Counted from the stretch's first letter, positions 29,092 to 39,038 are shown. The stretch is 43,952 nucleotides of DNA from Lichenicola sp964658455 (GCA_964658455.1 CAZZZA010000009.1:1-43952), one strand, 5' to 3'. Notes: a model not told the origin generated them from the sequence alone. Program-made: numbers and translations.

Positions 29092-32000
29092 ATGCCGCAC
29101 GCAGATTTCGTCCATCTCAGGGTCCATTCCGCCTACTCGCTGAGCCAGGGGGCGATCAGGGTGTCGGAGATCGCCGCCCTGGCACGCGAGGCGGGCATGC
29201 CGGCGGTGGCGATCGCCGACAGCGGCAACCTGTTCGGGGCGCTCGAATTCTCGCACTATTGCCGCGACAAGGGCGTGCAGCCGATCATCGGCTGCCAGAT
29301 CTCGCTGGGCGGGCCGGGTGGACGGGTCGGCGCCGCCGCCGAGCCGCTGGTGCTGCTGGCGCAGGATCCGGCCGGGCTCGGCAACCTGCAGCGCCTGTCG
29401 TCGATCGGTTTTCTCGACGGCGATCCGGCCGAGCCGTGCGTGACGCTGGAGACGCTGTTCGCGCATGCCCAGGGGCTGTTCCTGCTGACCGGCGGCACGC
29501 GCGGGCCGTTGACGCGGCTGCTGGCGGACGGGCAGCGCGACGAGGCGCGCCGTCTGCTGTCGAGCTTCGCGCTGGCCTTTCCCGGGCGGGTGGCGGTCGA
29601 GCTGCAGCGTCAGGGGCTGCCGGTCGAGCGCGCCGTCGAGCCCGGCCTGATCGCGCTTGCCGACGAACTGGGCCTGCCGCTGGTGGCGACCAACGAATGC
29701 TTCTTCCCCCGCCCGGAGATGCACGAGGCGCACGATGCGCTGATCTGCATCGCCCAGGGCCGCACCATGGCCGAGCGCGACCGCTGGCGGGTCTCGCCGG
29801 AACAATGGTTCAAGCCGCCGGCGGCGATGCGGGCGCTGTTCGTCGACCTGCCGGAAGCCTGCGACAACACGCTGGCGATCGCGCGCCGCTGCGCGGTGAT
29901 GGCGGAGACGCGCAAGCCGCTGCTGCCGGTCTGCCCGAAGGTGAGGGCCGGCAGCACCGAGGCGCAGACGCTGCGCGCGATGGCCGAGGAGGGGCTGGCC
30001 TCGCGGCTGGCGGCGATGACGCTCGATGCCGAGTCGGAGGCCGCCTATCGTGAGCGGCTGGCGTTCGAACTCGACGTGATCGCCTCGATGGGTTTCCCCG
30101 GCTATTTCATGATCGTCGCCGACTTCATCCAGTGGGCGAAGGCGCAGGACATCCCGGTCGGCCCCGGTCGCGGCTCCGGCGCCGGGTCGCTGGCGGCGTG
30201 GGCGCTGACCATCACCGATATCGACCCGATCCCGTTCGGGTTGCTGTTCGAGCGGTTCCTGAACCCGGATCGGGTGTCGATGCCGGATTTCGACATCGAT
30301 TTCTGCCAGGACCGGCGCGACGAGGTGATCGCCTATGTGCGCCGCGAATATGGCGGCGACCGGGTGGCGCAGATCATCACCTTCGGCAAGCTGCAGGCGC
30401 GGGCGGCGGTGCGCGATGTCGGGCGGGTGCTCGGGCTGCCGTTCTTCGTGGTCAACAAGGTCTGCGAGCTGATCCCGAACAATCCGGCCAAGCCGGTGAC
30501 GCTGGCGCAGGCGATCGACGGCGAGCCGAAGCTGCAGGAGATGCGCGCCGGCGACGAGGCGGTGCGCCGGCTGATGGAGATCGCGTTGCAGCTCGAGGGG
30601 CTGTATCGCCATGCCAGCACCCATGCCGCCGGCGTGGTGATCGGCGACCGGGCGCTGGCGGAGCTGGTGCCGCTGTATCGCGACCCGAAGAGCGACATGC
30701 TCGTCACGCAGTACAACATGAAATATGTCGAGCAGGCCGGGCTGGTGAAGTTCGACTTTCTCGGCCTGACCACGCTGACGATCCTGCAACGCGGCGTGCA
30801 GATGCTCGGGCGTCTCGGCGTCGCGGTCGATCTGGCCCGGCTCTCGCTCGACGACAAGGCCACCTACGAGATGCTGGCGCGCGGCGATACCGCCGGGGTG
30901 TTCCAGTTCGAAGGCGCCGGCATGCGCGACGTGCTGCGCCAGATGCGGCCGACCCGGCTGGAGGACCTGATCGCCGCGGTGGCGCTGTACCGGCCGGGCC
31001 CGATGGCCAACATCCCCGACTACTGCCGGCGCAAGCATGGCGAGCCGTGGGCGGCGCCGCACGAGGAGATTCGCGACATCCTCGAAGAGACCTACGGCAT
31101 CATGGTCTATCAGGAACAGGTGATGCAGATCGCCCAGAAGATGGCGGGATACAGCCTGGGTGCCGCGGATCTGCTGCGCCGGGCGATGGGCAAGAAGATC
31201 CGCGCCGAGATGGACATGCAGCGGGCGATCTTCACCGAGGGCGCGGTGGCGCGCGGCATCGAGCGCGACAAGGCGGTCGAGGTGTTCGAACTGATGGCGA
31301 AGTTCGCCGATTACGGCTTCAACAAGTCGCACGCCGCCGCCTATGCGCTGGTGTCGTACCAGACCGCCTGGATGAAGGCGAACCATCCGGTGGCGTTCCT
31401 GGCGGCCTGCATGTCGCTGGCGCGGGAGAAGACCGACAAGCTGGCGGCCCTCCGCCAGGAGGCGGGCCGGCTGGGCGTGAGCGTGCTGCCGCCGGACATC
31501 AACCGGTCCGGCGCGGATTTCACCGTCGAGGTGGACGAGAACGGGGTGCAGGCGATCCGCTACGCGCTGGCCGCGGTCAAGAAGGTCGGTCTGGCGGCGA
31601 TGCAGGCGGTCGAGCAGGCCAGGGGTGACCGGCCGTTCCAGAGCCTGGTCGATTTCGCGCATCGCGCCGATCCCAGGTCGCTGAACAGGATGCAGCTCGA
31701 GAACATGGCCAAGGCCGGGGCGTTCGACGCGCTGGACCAGAACCGGCAGCGCGTCTTCATGGCCGCGGAGGCGATCCTGCGCCGCGCCCAGGCCGAGGCG
31801 CAGGAGACCGCCAGCGGGCAGATCGGCCTGTTCGGCGGCCCGGCGCAGCCGGCGGCGCTGCGGCTGCCCGACATCGCCGACTGGCCGGGGATCGAGCGGC
31901 TGGGCCTGGAGGCGGATGCGATCGGCTTCTACCTGACCGGCCATCCGCTCGATGCCTATGCGCCGCTGCTGAAACGGGCGAGGGCGGTTCCGGCGGGCCG

Positions 32001-32511
32001 GCTGGAGCTGGAGGCGCAGGCCGGCAACAGCCGGGTCCGGATTGCCGGCTGCGTGATCGACCGCAAGGAGCGCCCGACCCGCAGCGGCGGCAAGATGGCG
32101 TGGGTGCGGCTGTCCGATGCCTCCGGCGGCTGCGAGGTGACGTTCTTCAGCGAGGCCCTGGCCAGGGCGCGCGACGTTCTGGTCGCCGGGCGCGCGGTGC
32201 TGGTGACGGCGGAGCTGCGGATCGAGGGCGAGATGCTGCGGGTCACGGCGCAGGACGCCATCTCGCTGGACCAGGCGGCGGCCGACGATCGTGGCGAGAT
32301 CAGGATCTGGATCGACCGGCCGGACGCGGTGCCGGCGGTGCGTGGGCTGCTCCGGGCCGAGCGCGGTGGCAAGGGCAGGGCGGTGCTGCTGCCGTGCCTG
32401 GACGAGACCAGCGATGTCGAGGTGGCGCTGCCGGAGGCCTATATCGTGACGCCGAAGCTCGCCGAGGCGCTGAAGCGGGTCGTCGGCGTGGCGCGGGTCG
32501 AGGAGCGCTGA
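29092..32511 (+). CDS. dnaE: DNA polymerase III alpha subunit
   Basis: An 1139-residue replicative polymerase. The N-terminal PHP domain has HLRVHSAYS and AIADSGNLFGALEF, in which metal ligands of active PHP domains are replaced, as in E. coli. Proofreading then needs a separate DnaQ subunit. The polymerase core has GPGRGSGAGSLAAWAL and the catalytic PDFDIDF with Asp401 and Asp403. A QIGLF peptide at residues 910-914 fits the internal beta-clamp-binding motif. An OB-fold region follows (RVRIAGCVIDRKERPTRSGG). The ATG at 29092 gives the standard MPHADFVHLRVHS start. It is the DnaE1 replicase type, not the ImuB-associated DnaE2. It follows the topoisomerase gene by 52 bases. Confidence 0.97.
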   Translation: MPHADFVHLRVHSAYSLSQGAIRVSEIAALAREAGMPAVAIADSGNLFGALEFSHYCRDKGVQPIIGCQISLGGPGGRVGAAAEPLVLLAQDPAGLGNLQRLSSIGFLDGDPAEPCVTLETLFAHAQGLFLLTGGTRGPLTRLLADGQRDEARRLLSSFALAFPGRVAVELQRQGLPVERAVEPGLIALADELGLPLVATNECFFPRPEMHEAHDALICIAQGRTMAERDRWRVSPEQWFKPPAAMRALFVDLPEACDNTLAIARRCAVMAETRKPLLPVCPKVRAGSTEAQTLRAMAEEGLASRLAAMTLDAESEAAYRERLAFELDVIASMGFPGYFMIVADFIQWAKAQDIPVGPGRGSGAGSLAAWALTITDIDPIPFGLLFERFLNPDRVSMPDFDIDFCQDRRDEVIAYVRREYGGDRVAQIITFGKLQARAAVRDVGRVLGLPFFVVNKVCELIPNNPAKPVTLAQAIDGEPKLQEMRAGDEAVRRLMEIALQLEGLYRHASTHAAGVVIGDRALAELVPLYRDPKSDMLVTQYNMKYVEQAGLVKFDFLGLTTLTILQRGVQMLGRLGVAVDLARLSLDDKATYEMLARGDTAGVFQFEGAGMRDVLRQMRPTRLEDLIAAVALYRPGPMANIPDYCRRKHGEPWAAPHEEIRDILEETYGIMVYQEQVMQIAQKMAGYSLGAADLLRRAMGKKIRAEMDMQRAIFTEGAVARGIERDKAVEVFELMAKFADYGFNKSHAAAYALVSYQTAWMKANHPVAFLAACMSLAREKTDKLAALRQEAGRLGVSVLPPDINRSGADFTVEVDENGVQAIRYALAAVKKVGLAAMQAVEQARGDRPFQSLVDFAHRADPRSLNRMQLENMAKAGAFDALDQNRQRVFMAAEAILRRAQAEAQETASGQIGLFGGPAQPAALRLPDIADWPGIERLGLEADAIGFYLTGHPLDAYAPLLKRARAVPAGRLELEAQAGNSRVRIAGCVIDRKERPTRSGGKMAWVRLSDASGGCEVTFFSEALARARDVLVAGRAVLVTAELRIEGEMLRVTAQDAISLDQAAADDRGEIRIWIDRPDAVPAVRGLLRAERGGKGRAVLLPCLDETSDVEVALPEAYIVTPKLAEALKRVVGVARVEER

Positions 32512-32532
32512 CGCCGGCTGCGCGCGGGCGGC

Positions 32533-32561
32533 TTGCATCGGCGGCCGGTTTCGCTCATACC
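32533..32561 (+). promoter_or_regulatory. Candidate promoter of the rpsB-tsf operon
   Basis: TTGCAT (32533-32538) and CATACC (32556-32561) are 17 bases apart, within the 182-base gap between dnaE and rpsB. If used, the transcript would have a leader of about 125 bases, long enough for the S2 autoregulatory structures known for rpsB in other proteobacteria. I could not identify such a structure with confidence. Confidence 0.3.
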
Positions 32562-32693
32562 GCGTGCGCTGCAATTCGCGGGCCGTTATCGACGGTCGCG
32601 GCTTCAGTAATTCGCACGCGGGGCATGGTTCTGGTGTCCGGGAACGGACGGGGCGCCCGCGGAAGCACAACCAGTCAGGAAAGGAGCACGCCG

Positions 32694-33491
32694 ATGGCGA
32701 TGCCCGACTTCACCATGCGCCAGCTGCTCGAGGCCGGTGTCCATTTCGGTCACCATACCCGTCGCTGGAACCCGAAGATGTCGCCGTACCTGTTCGGGAC
32801 GCGCAACCAGGTCCACATCATCGACCTGCAGCAGACCGTGCCGATGCTCGATCGCGCGCTGCGTGCGGTGCGCGACACCGTGGCCGGCGGTGGCCGGGTG
32901 CTGTTCGTCGGCACCAAGCGCGCCGCCGCGGAGCACGTGGCCGACGCCGCGGCGCGGTGCGGCCAGTATTACGTCAACCACCGCTGGCTCGGCGGCATGC
33001 TGACCAACTGGAAGACCATCACCGGTTCGATCAAGCGCCTGCGCCAGATCGAGGAGATGCTGGGCGGCGACACCCAGGGCCTGACCAAGAAGGAGATCCT
33101 CGAGATCACCCGCGACCAGGAGAAGCTGGAGCGTTCGCTGGGTGGCATCAAGGAGATGGGCGGCCTGCCCGACATCCTGTTCATCATCGACACCAACAAG
33201 GAGAAGCTGGCGGTCGAGGAAGCGAACAAGCTCGGCATTCCGGTGATCGCGGTGCTGGACAGCAACTCCGACCCGACCGGCGTGACCTTCCCGATCCCCG
33301 GCAACGACGACGCGATCCGCGCCATCACGCTGTATTGCGACCTGATCGCCTCGGCGGTGCTGGACGGGATCTCCGCCGAGCTGGGCGCGTCCGGCCAGGA
33401 TTACGGCGCTGCCGAGGAGCTGCCGGCCGAGATCATGGCCGACGCGCCGGCCGAGCAGGCCACCGGCCAAGCGCCGGCCGCCGCGGAATAA
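32694..33491 (+). CDS. rpsB: 30S ribosomal protein S2
   Basis: A 265-residue ribosomal protein with the S2 signatures RQLLEAGVHFGHHTRRWNPK and YVNHRWLGGMLTNWKT, plus PDILFIIDTNKEKLAVEEA. The C-terminal 30 or so residues are Ala/Glu-rich (LPAEIMADAPAEQATGQ), a common alphaproteobacterial tail. The start at 32694 is set by AAGGAG at 32681-32686, seven bases upstream. A second ATG two codons later is less well placed. It is followed by the strong hairpin at 33496-33530 and then tsf, the usual pairing. Confidence 0.98.
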   Translation: MAMPDFTMRQLLEAGVHFGHHTRRWNPKMSPYLFGTRNQVHIIDLQQTVPMLDRALRAVRDTVAGGGRVLFVGTKRAAAEHVADAAARCGQYYVNHRWLGGMLTNWKTITGSIKRLRQIEEMLGGDTQGLTKKEILEITRDQEKLERSLGGIKEMGGLPDILFIIDTNKEKLAVEEANKLGIPVIAVLDSNSDPTGVTFPIPGNDDAIRAITLYCDLIASAVLDGISAELGASGQDYGAAEELPAEIMADAPAEQATGQAPAAAE

Positions 33492-33495
33492 TCAC

Positions 33496-33530
33496 CGGAC
33501 CGCCGTCTCCGAACCGGATACGGCGGTCCG
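33496..33530 (+). promoter_or_regulatory. Perfect 11-bp hairpin between rpsB and tsf (attenuator candidate)
   Basis: CGGACCGCCGT (33496-33506) and ACGGCGGTCCG (33520-33530) pair perfectly around a 13-base loop. It begins four bases after the rpsB stop and has no T tract. It may act as a partial terminator, an mRNA-stabilising 3' structure or a processing site that sets the S2 to EF-Ts ratio. Confidence 0.6.
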
Positions 33531-33607
33531 ACGTCTGGACCTGCAGGACCGCGCCGCATCCAGCCGATCGCTGGAGCGGCGCCGGACTGGTTGATGGAGA
33601 GAGCGAG

Positions 33608-34531
33608 ATGGCGGAAATCACGGCGGCCCTGGTGAAGGACCTGCGCGAGAAGACCGGCGCCGGCATGATGGATTGCAAGAAGGCGCTGGGCGAGAGCGGC
33701 GGCGACATCGAGCAGGCGATCGACTGGCTGCGTACCAAGGGTCTGGCGGCGGCGGCGAAGAAGTCCGGCCGGGTGGCGGCCGAGGGCCTGGTGGCGGTGG
33801 CGTCGGCGCCGCTGGTGGCGGCGATGGTCGAGGTCAATTCCGAGACCGACTTCGTGTCGCGCAACGAGAGCTTCCAGAGCTTCGCATCGACCCTCGCGAC
33901 ACTGGCGCTCAGAGTCGGCGAGGATGTCGAGGCGCTGAAGGCGGCGCCGTATCCTGGCAGCGACAAGAGCGTCGCCGAGACCCTGACCCAGCTCATCGCC
34001 ACCATCGGCGAGAACATGACCATCCGCCGGGCGCGGGTGCTGCGGGTGCCCTCGGGCGTCGTCGCCACCTACGTGCATTCGGCGCTGCGCCCCGGGATCG
34101 GCAAGATCGCGGTGCTGGCGGCGATCGAGGCGCCGTCGGAGAGCGAGGCGCTGGAGCTGCTCGGCCGCCAGGTCGGGATGCACATCGCCGCGACCCGCCC
34201 CTCGGCGCTCGATGTCGGCGCGGTCGATCCGGCCGAGCTGGAGCGGGAGCGGGCGGTGCTGGTCGAGCAGGCGCGGGCCTCCGGCAAGCCCGAGGCGATC
34301 ATCGACAAGATGGTCGATGGCCGGATCCGCAAATACTACGAGGAAGTGGTGCTGCTGGAGCAGGTCTGGGTGCATGACGGCGAGAGCCGTGTCGCCGCCG
34401 TGGTGAAGAAGGCGGGCGGCACGCTGGTCGGCTTCGACCGGTTCCAGCTCGGCGAGGGGATCGAGAAGGAAGCCAGCGACTTTGCCGCGGAAGTGGCCGC
34501 GGTGTCGGGCGTGGGCCGCCCCGCCGCCTGA
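33608..34531 (+). CDS. tsf: Elongation factor Ts
   Basis: A 307-residue nucleotide exchange factor for EF-Tu. The first signature LREKTGAGMMDCKKAL is near the N-terminus and the second, VEVNSETDFVSRNESF, near residues 78-93. The N-terminal UBA-like domain, core and dimerisation regions are all present at normal length. The start at 33608 has GGAG at 33596-33599, eight bases upstream. It is probably co-transcribed with rpsB across a 116-base gap holding the hairpin. recO begins 19 bases after the stop. Confidence 0.98.
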   Translation: MAEITAALVKDLREKTGAGMMDCKKALGESGGDIEQAIDWLRTKGLAAAAKKSGRVAAEGLVAVASAPLVAAMVEVNSETDFVSRNESFQSFASTLATLALRVGEDVEALKAAPYPGSDKSVAETLTQLIATIGENMTIRRARVLRVPSGVVATYVHSALRPGIGKIAVLAAIEAPSESEALELLGRQVGMHIAATRPSALDVGAVDPAELERERAVLVEQARASGKPEAIIDKMVDGRIRKYYEEVVLLEQVWVHDGESRVAAVVKKAGGTLVGFDRFQLGEGIEKEASDFAAEVAAVSGVGRPAA

Positions 34532-34550
34532 AGACCGGCAGGCGCCTCCG

Positions 34551-35288
34551 ATGGAATGGGAGGCGCCCGCCATCGTGCTTGCCGCGCACGCCTATGGCGA
34601 GGGCGGGGCGATCGCCCATGTGCTGACGGAACGGTTCGGCGCCTATCGCGGTCTGGTGCGCGGCGGCAGCGCGCGCGCCAACATCGCCACCTGGCAGGCC
34701 GGCAACCTGGTCACGGCGCAGTGGTCGGCACGCCTGCCGGACCAGCTCGGCGCGCTCAAGGCCGAACTGGTGCATCCGAGTGCGGCGCGGCTGCTGTCGG
34801 CGCCGCTGCCGCTCGCGATGCTGAGCGCCGCCTGTTCGCTGGCAGATGACGCGCTGCCCGAACGCGAGCCGCATCCCGGCCTGTTCCACCGTCTGGTGCA
34901 GCTGCTGACGCTGCTGAGCCTCGAGCCCGAAGGCGCGCAACGCTCGGGCTCTGCCGCCTACCTGCGCTGGGAATCGCTGCTGCTGACCGATCTCGGCTAC
35001 GGGCTGGATCTGAGCGGCTGCGCGGTGACCGGCGCTGCCGATACGCTGCTGTTCGTCTCGCCGAAAAGCGGTCGGGCGGTTTCGGCGGCGGGCGCCGGCG
35101 CGTGGCGGGACCGGCTGCTGCGGTTGCCGGCGCTGTTCCTCGACGAGGCGCTGGACGGCACGCCCGACGACTGGCGCGACGGCATGCGGCTGACCGGGCA
35201 TTTCCTGCAACGCGACGTGTTCGGCCAGCGCCACCGCCCGGTCCCGGCCGCCCGGGGCCGGCTGCAGGACATGATCGCCGGTCTCTAG
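34551..35288 (+). CDS. recO: DNA repair protein RecO
   Basis: A 245-residue recombination mediator that helps load RecA onto SSB-coated single strands in the RecF pathway. The N-terminal OB fold is recognised by VLAAHAYGEGGAIAHVLTE and GLVRGGSAR. The helical C-terminal domain has AYLRWESLLLTDLGYGLDLSGCAV. No four-cysteine zinc finger is visible, consistent with many proteobacterial RecO proteins. The ATG at 34551 starts at the conserved segment. An in-frame ATG at 34482 would lie inside tsf. It converges with the GNAT gene, the two stop codons being only seven bases apart. Confidence 0.92.
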   Translation: MEWEAPAIVLAAHAYGEGGAIAHVLTERFGAYRGLVRGGSARANIATWQAGNLVTAQWSARLPDQLGALKAELVHPSAARLLSAPLPLAMLSAACSLADDALPEREPHPGLFHRLVQLLTLLSLEPEGAQRSGSAAYLRWESLLLTDLGYGLDLSGCAVTGAADTLLFVSPKSGRAVSAAGAGAWRDRLLRLPALFLDEALDGTPDDWRDGMRLTGHFLQRDVFGQRHRPVPAARGRLQDMIAGL

Positions 35289-35295
35289 CGCGGCG

Positions 35296-35643
35296 CTACC
35301 GGTCGGCCATGCGCAGGGTCAGCATCCAGGTCTCGTCGCCGCCCTCTTCCAGCAGCAGGAAGCCGCAGCGCCGGAACAGCCGGCGCGCCGGCTCCGCCTT
35401 CGGGTCCTCGGCCAGCATCACCACATGGAAGCCGGACCGGCGCGCATAACCGAGACAGGCATCAAGCAGCGCGGCGCCGATACCGCGGCCTCGCCAGTCG
35501 GGCTCGACATGCAGCCGGTGCAGGCAGGCGATCCCGGCGGTCTCGTCGGTCAGGCTGATGCCGCCGACGATCCGCCCGTCCTGCTCCGCCACCCAGCGCC
35601 TGCCGTCGTCCGCGATCCCGACCCGGATCGCGGGACCGCTCAC
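35296..35643 (-). CDS. Short GNAT-family N-acetyltransferase, coupled to xylB
   Basis: A 115-residue protein with the acetyl-CoA-binding motif A, HVEPDWRGRGIGAALLDACL, which includes the RGRGIG pyrophosphate loop. Motif B follows as EPARRLFRRCGFLLLEE. It is shorter than typical GNAT domains (about 140-170 residues). The first strand and the two N-terminal helices that usually cover the substrate site seem absent, as the protein begins just before the second strand (RWVAEQDGRIVGGISL). The start is GTG at 35643-35641, whose GTGA overlaps the xylB TGA. It is therefore the last gene of the polyol cluster. The substrate is unknown. Whether the short N-terminus is natural or a truncation cannot be settled here. 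Confidence 0.78.
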   Translation of the reverse strand: MSGPAIRVGIADDGRRWVAEQDGRIVGGISLTDETAGIACLHRLHVEPDWRGRGIGAALLDACLGYARRSGFHVVMLAEDPKAEPARRLFRRCGFLLLEEGGDETWMLTLRMADR

Positions 35644-37100
35644 AGCGCGTGCAGCGCGTCGGCGCCCTGGGCGTGCAGGGCGCGGTAGCGCTCGATCCGC
35701 CGTTCATAGAGATCGCCGAGGCGCGGGTCGGGTTCGATCGTCTCCTCGCGGGCCGGTGGCACGCAGACCGCCTCCGGGGCTTCGCCGGTGACCGCCATGC
35801 GTGCCAGGCGGGCGGCGCCGAACGCGCCGCCGATCTCGCCGGCGCTGAGCCGTCGCAGCGGGATGCCGAGCGCGGCGGCGATGATCGCGATCCAGGTTCG
35901 CGAGCGCGACCCGCCGCCGATCACGTCGGCGATCTCGACCACGGTGCCGGACCGCCGCAGCGCATCGAGGCAGTCGCGCATCGAGAACGCCACCCCTTCC
36001 AGCACCGCCTGGGTCAGCGCCGCGCGGTCGCTGTCATAGGACAGGCCGGCGAACACGCCGCGCAGCGCGCCCTCATTGTGCGGGGTGCGCTCGCCGCCGA
36101 GATAGGGCAGGAACACGGCTTCCGCCGGTTTCGTCGGCAGGCCGATCTCGCCCAGCAGGGAGAATTCGTCCTTGCCGGTGACGCCGGCCCACCAGGCCAG
36201 CGAGGCGGCCGCCGACAAGGTCACGCCCATCTGGTGCCAGGTGTCCGGGATAGCGTGGCAGAACGCATGCACCGCCGATTCCGGCGCCGGCCGGAACCGG
36301 TCGGTGGTGGCGAACAGCACGCCGGAGGTGCCGAGCGAGACGAAGGCGTCGTTGGGATGGATCGCCGACAGGCCGATCGCGCCGGCCGCATTGTCGCCGG
36401 CGCCACCGGCGACGATCGGCGGCTTGTCGATGCCCCAGCGCGTGGCCAGCGCCTGGGTCAGGGTGCCGGACGCCGCGCTGCCCTCGATCAGGCGCGGCAT
36501 GTGGCTGCGGTCGAGGCCGGTGGCGGCGAGTGCGGCGTCGGACCAGTCGCGGGCGCCGATATCGAGCCAGAGCGTGCCCGACGCATCCGACATCTCCTCG
36601 ACCAGGGCGCCGGTCAGGCAGTAGCGGATCCAGGCCTTCGGCAGCAGCACGGTGCGGGTGGCGTCGAACACGGCCGGTTCGTGGGCGCGGACCCAGAGCA
36701 GCTTCGGCGCGGTGAAGCCGGGCATGGCGATGTTGCCGACCACCTGCCGCGATTGCGGGAAGGTCTGCTCGAACGCCGCGCATTCCGCGACCGATCGCAC
36801 GTCGTTCCACAGGATCGCCGGCCGCAGCACCGTGCCGGCGGCGTCGAGCAGCACCGCGCCGTGTTGCTGGCCGGACAAGCCGATGCCCTGGACGGCCGCC
36901 AGCTCCTTCGGGTGCGCCGCGGCCAGCGCGTCCATCGCATCCAGCGTCGCCTGCCACCAGTCCTGCGGCTGCTGTTCGCTATGGCCGGGCGCCGGCCGGC
37001 TGACCGACAGCCGGACCGAAATGGTGCCGACGACGCGCTGCTCGCCATCGACCAGCAGCGCCTTGACGGCGGAGGTGCCGTAATCGAGTCCCAGGAACAT
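35640..37100 (-). CDS. xylB: Xylulokinase (FGGY family)
   Basis: A 486-residue carbohydrate kinase of the FGGY family. Asp6 lies in LGLDYGTSAVKALLVD and the catalytic-base aspartate 236 in GAGDNAAGAIG. SGQQHGAVLLD matches the substrate-side GQMHG motif with Gln for Met. GGGSRSRTWIAIIAAALGIP is the C-terminal FGGY signature region. Length and motifs fit D-xylulose kinase, which makes xylulose 5-phosphate for the pentose phosphate pathway. A related ketose is also possible because family specificity is hard to read from sequence. It follows the transporter ATPase by seven bases and overlaps the GNAT gene. In polyol operons the matching dehydrogenase is usually nearby, but none is visible here. 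Confidence 0.92.
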   Translation of the reverse strand: MFLGLDYGTSAVKALLVDGEQRVVGTISVRLSVSRPAPGHSEQQPQDWWQATLDAMDALAAAHPKELAAVQGIGLSGQQHGAVLLDAAGTVLRPAILWNDVRSVAECAAFEQTFPQSRQVVGNIAMPGFTAPKLLWVRAHEPAVFDATRTVLLPKAWIRYCLTGALVEEMSDASGTLWLDIGARDWSDAALAATGLDRSHMPRLIEGSAASGTLTQALATRWGIDKPPIVAGGAGDNAAGAIGLSAIHPNDAFVSLGTSGVLFATTDRFRPAPESAVHAFCHAIPDTWHQMGVTLSAAASLAWWAGVTGKDEFSLLGEIGLPTKPAEAVFLPYLGGERTPHNEGALRGVFAGLSYDSDRAALTQAVLEGVAFSMRDCLDALRRSGTVVEIADVIGGGSRSRTWIAIIAAALGIPLRRLSAGEIGGAFGAARLARMAVTGEAPEAVCVPPAREETIEPDPRLGDLYERRIERYRALHAQGADALHAL

Positions 37101-37107
37101 GCCGGCG

Positions 37108-38211
<1,104 letters not shown>

Positions 38212-38220
38212 GGGACGGTC

Positions 38221-39036
38221 CTACTTTACGGCGCCGAAGGTGAGGCCCTGGACAAGCTGTTTCTGGCTGAACCAGCCGAAGATCAGGATCGGAGCCACCG
38301 CCATCGTCGAGGCGGCGGAGAGCTTGGCGAAGAACAGGCCTTCCGGCGAGGAGAACGAGGCGATGAAGGTGGTGAGCGGGGCGGCGCTGGACGAGGTCAG
38401 GTTCAGGCTCCAGAACGCCTCGTTCCAGCACAGGATCAGCGACAGCAGGCCGGTCGAGGCGATCCCCGGCAGGGTGAGCGGCATCAGCAGATGCACGACC
38501 TCGGCCCAGGTATCGGCGCCGTCCATGCGGCCGGCCTCCAGGATCTCGCGCGGCACTTCCTTGAAGAAGGTGAACAGCATCCAGACCACGATCGGCAGGT
38601 TCATCAGCGCGTAGATGACGATCAGCCCGGAGCGGGTGTCGAGCAGGCCGGTGGTGCGGAACAGCAGGTAGATCGGCACCAGCACGCCGACCGGCGGCAG
38701 CATCTTGGTCGACAGCATCCAGAGCAGCGTGCCGCGGGTGCGGCGTGTGGGGTGGAACGCCATCGAGTAGGCGGCGGGAATGGAGAAGGCGAGCGCCAGC
38801 GCCGAACCGCCCACCGAGATGATGATGCTGTTCAGCGCGAAGGCGAGATAGTTGGCGCGCGCGAACACCTCGGTGTAGGCGGCGAGCGTCGGCGCGAAGA
38901 ACAGCCGGGCGGTGACGGCGTCGGTCTCGCTCTTGAAGCTGGTCAGCACCATCCAGAGGATCGGGAAGAACAGCAGCAGCGCCACGGTCCAGCCGATAAT
39001 CGTCACCAGCAGCCGCTTGGTCAGGCTCTCGGTCAT
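38221..39036 (-). CDS. ABC transporter permease, CUT1 family, second subunit (SmoG/MtlG-like)
   Basis: A 271-residue inner-membrane permease with about six helices. The cytosolic-loop EAA motif that contacts the ATPase reads EAGRMDGADTWAEVVHLLMP. The N-terminus (RLLVTIIGWTVALLLFFPIL) and the GLLSLILCWNEAFWSLNL segment near the C-terminus are typical of MalG-type permeases. It lies between the first permease (2-base gap) and the ATPase (9-base gap), in the usual binding protein, permease F, permease G, ATPase order. The substrate is inferred from the cluster, not from the sequence. Confidence 0.94.
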   Translation of the reverse strand: MTESLTKRLLVTIIGWTVALLLFFPILWMVLTSFKSETDAVTARLFFAPTLAAYTEVFARANYLAFALNSIIISVGGSALALAFSIPAAYSMAFHPTRRTRGTLLWMLSTKMLPPVGVLVPIYLLFRTTGLLDTRSGLIVIYALMNLPIVVWMLFTFFKEVPREILEAGRMDGADTWAEVVHLLMPLTLPGIASTGLLSLILCWNEAFWSLNLTSSSAAPLTTFIASFSSPEGLFFAKLSAASTMAVAPILIFGWFSQKQLVQGLTFGAVK

Positions 39037-39038
39037 CG

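Noticed and set aside
28969..32670. A 1233-codon open frame on the minus strand opposite dnaE
   Set aside because: Antisense shadow of dnaE with no recognisable motif or ribosome-binding site.
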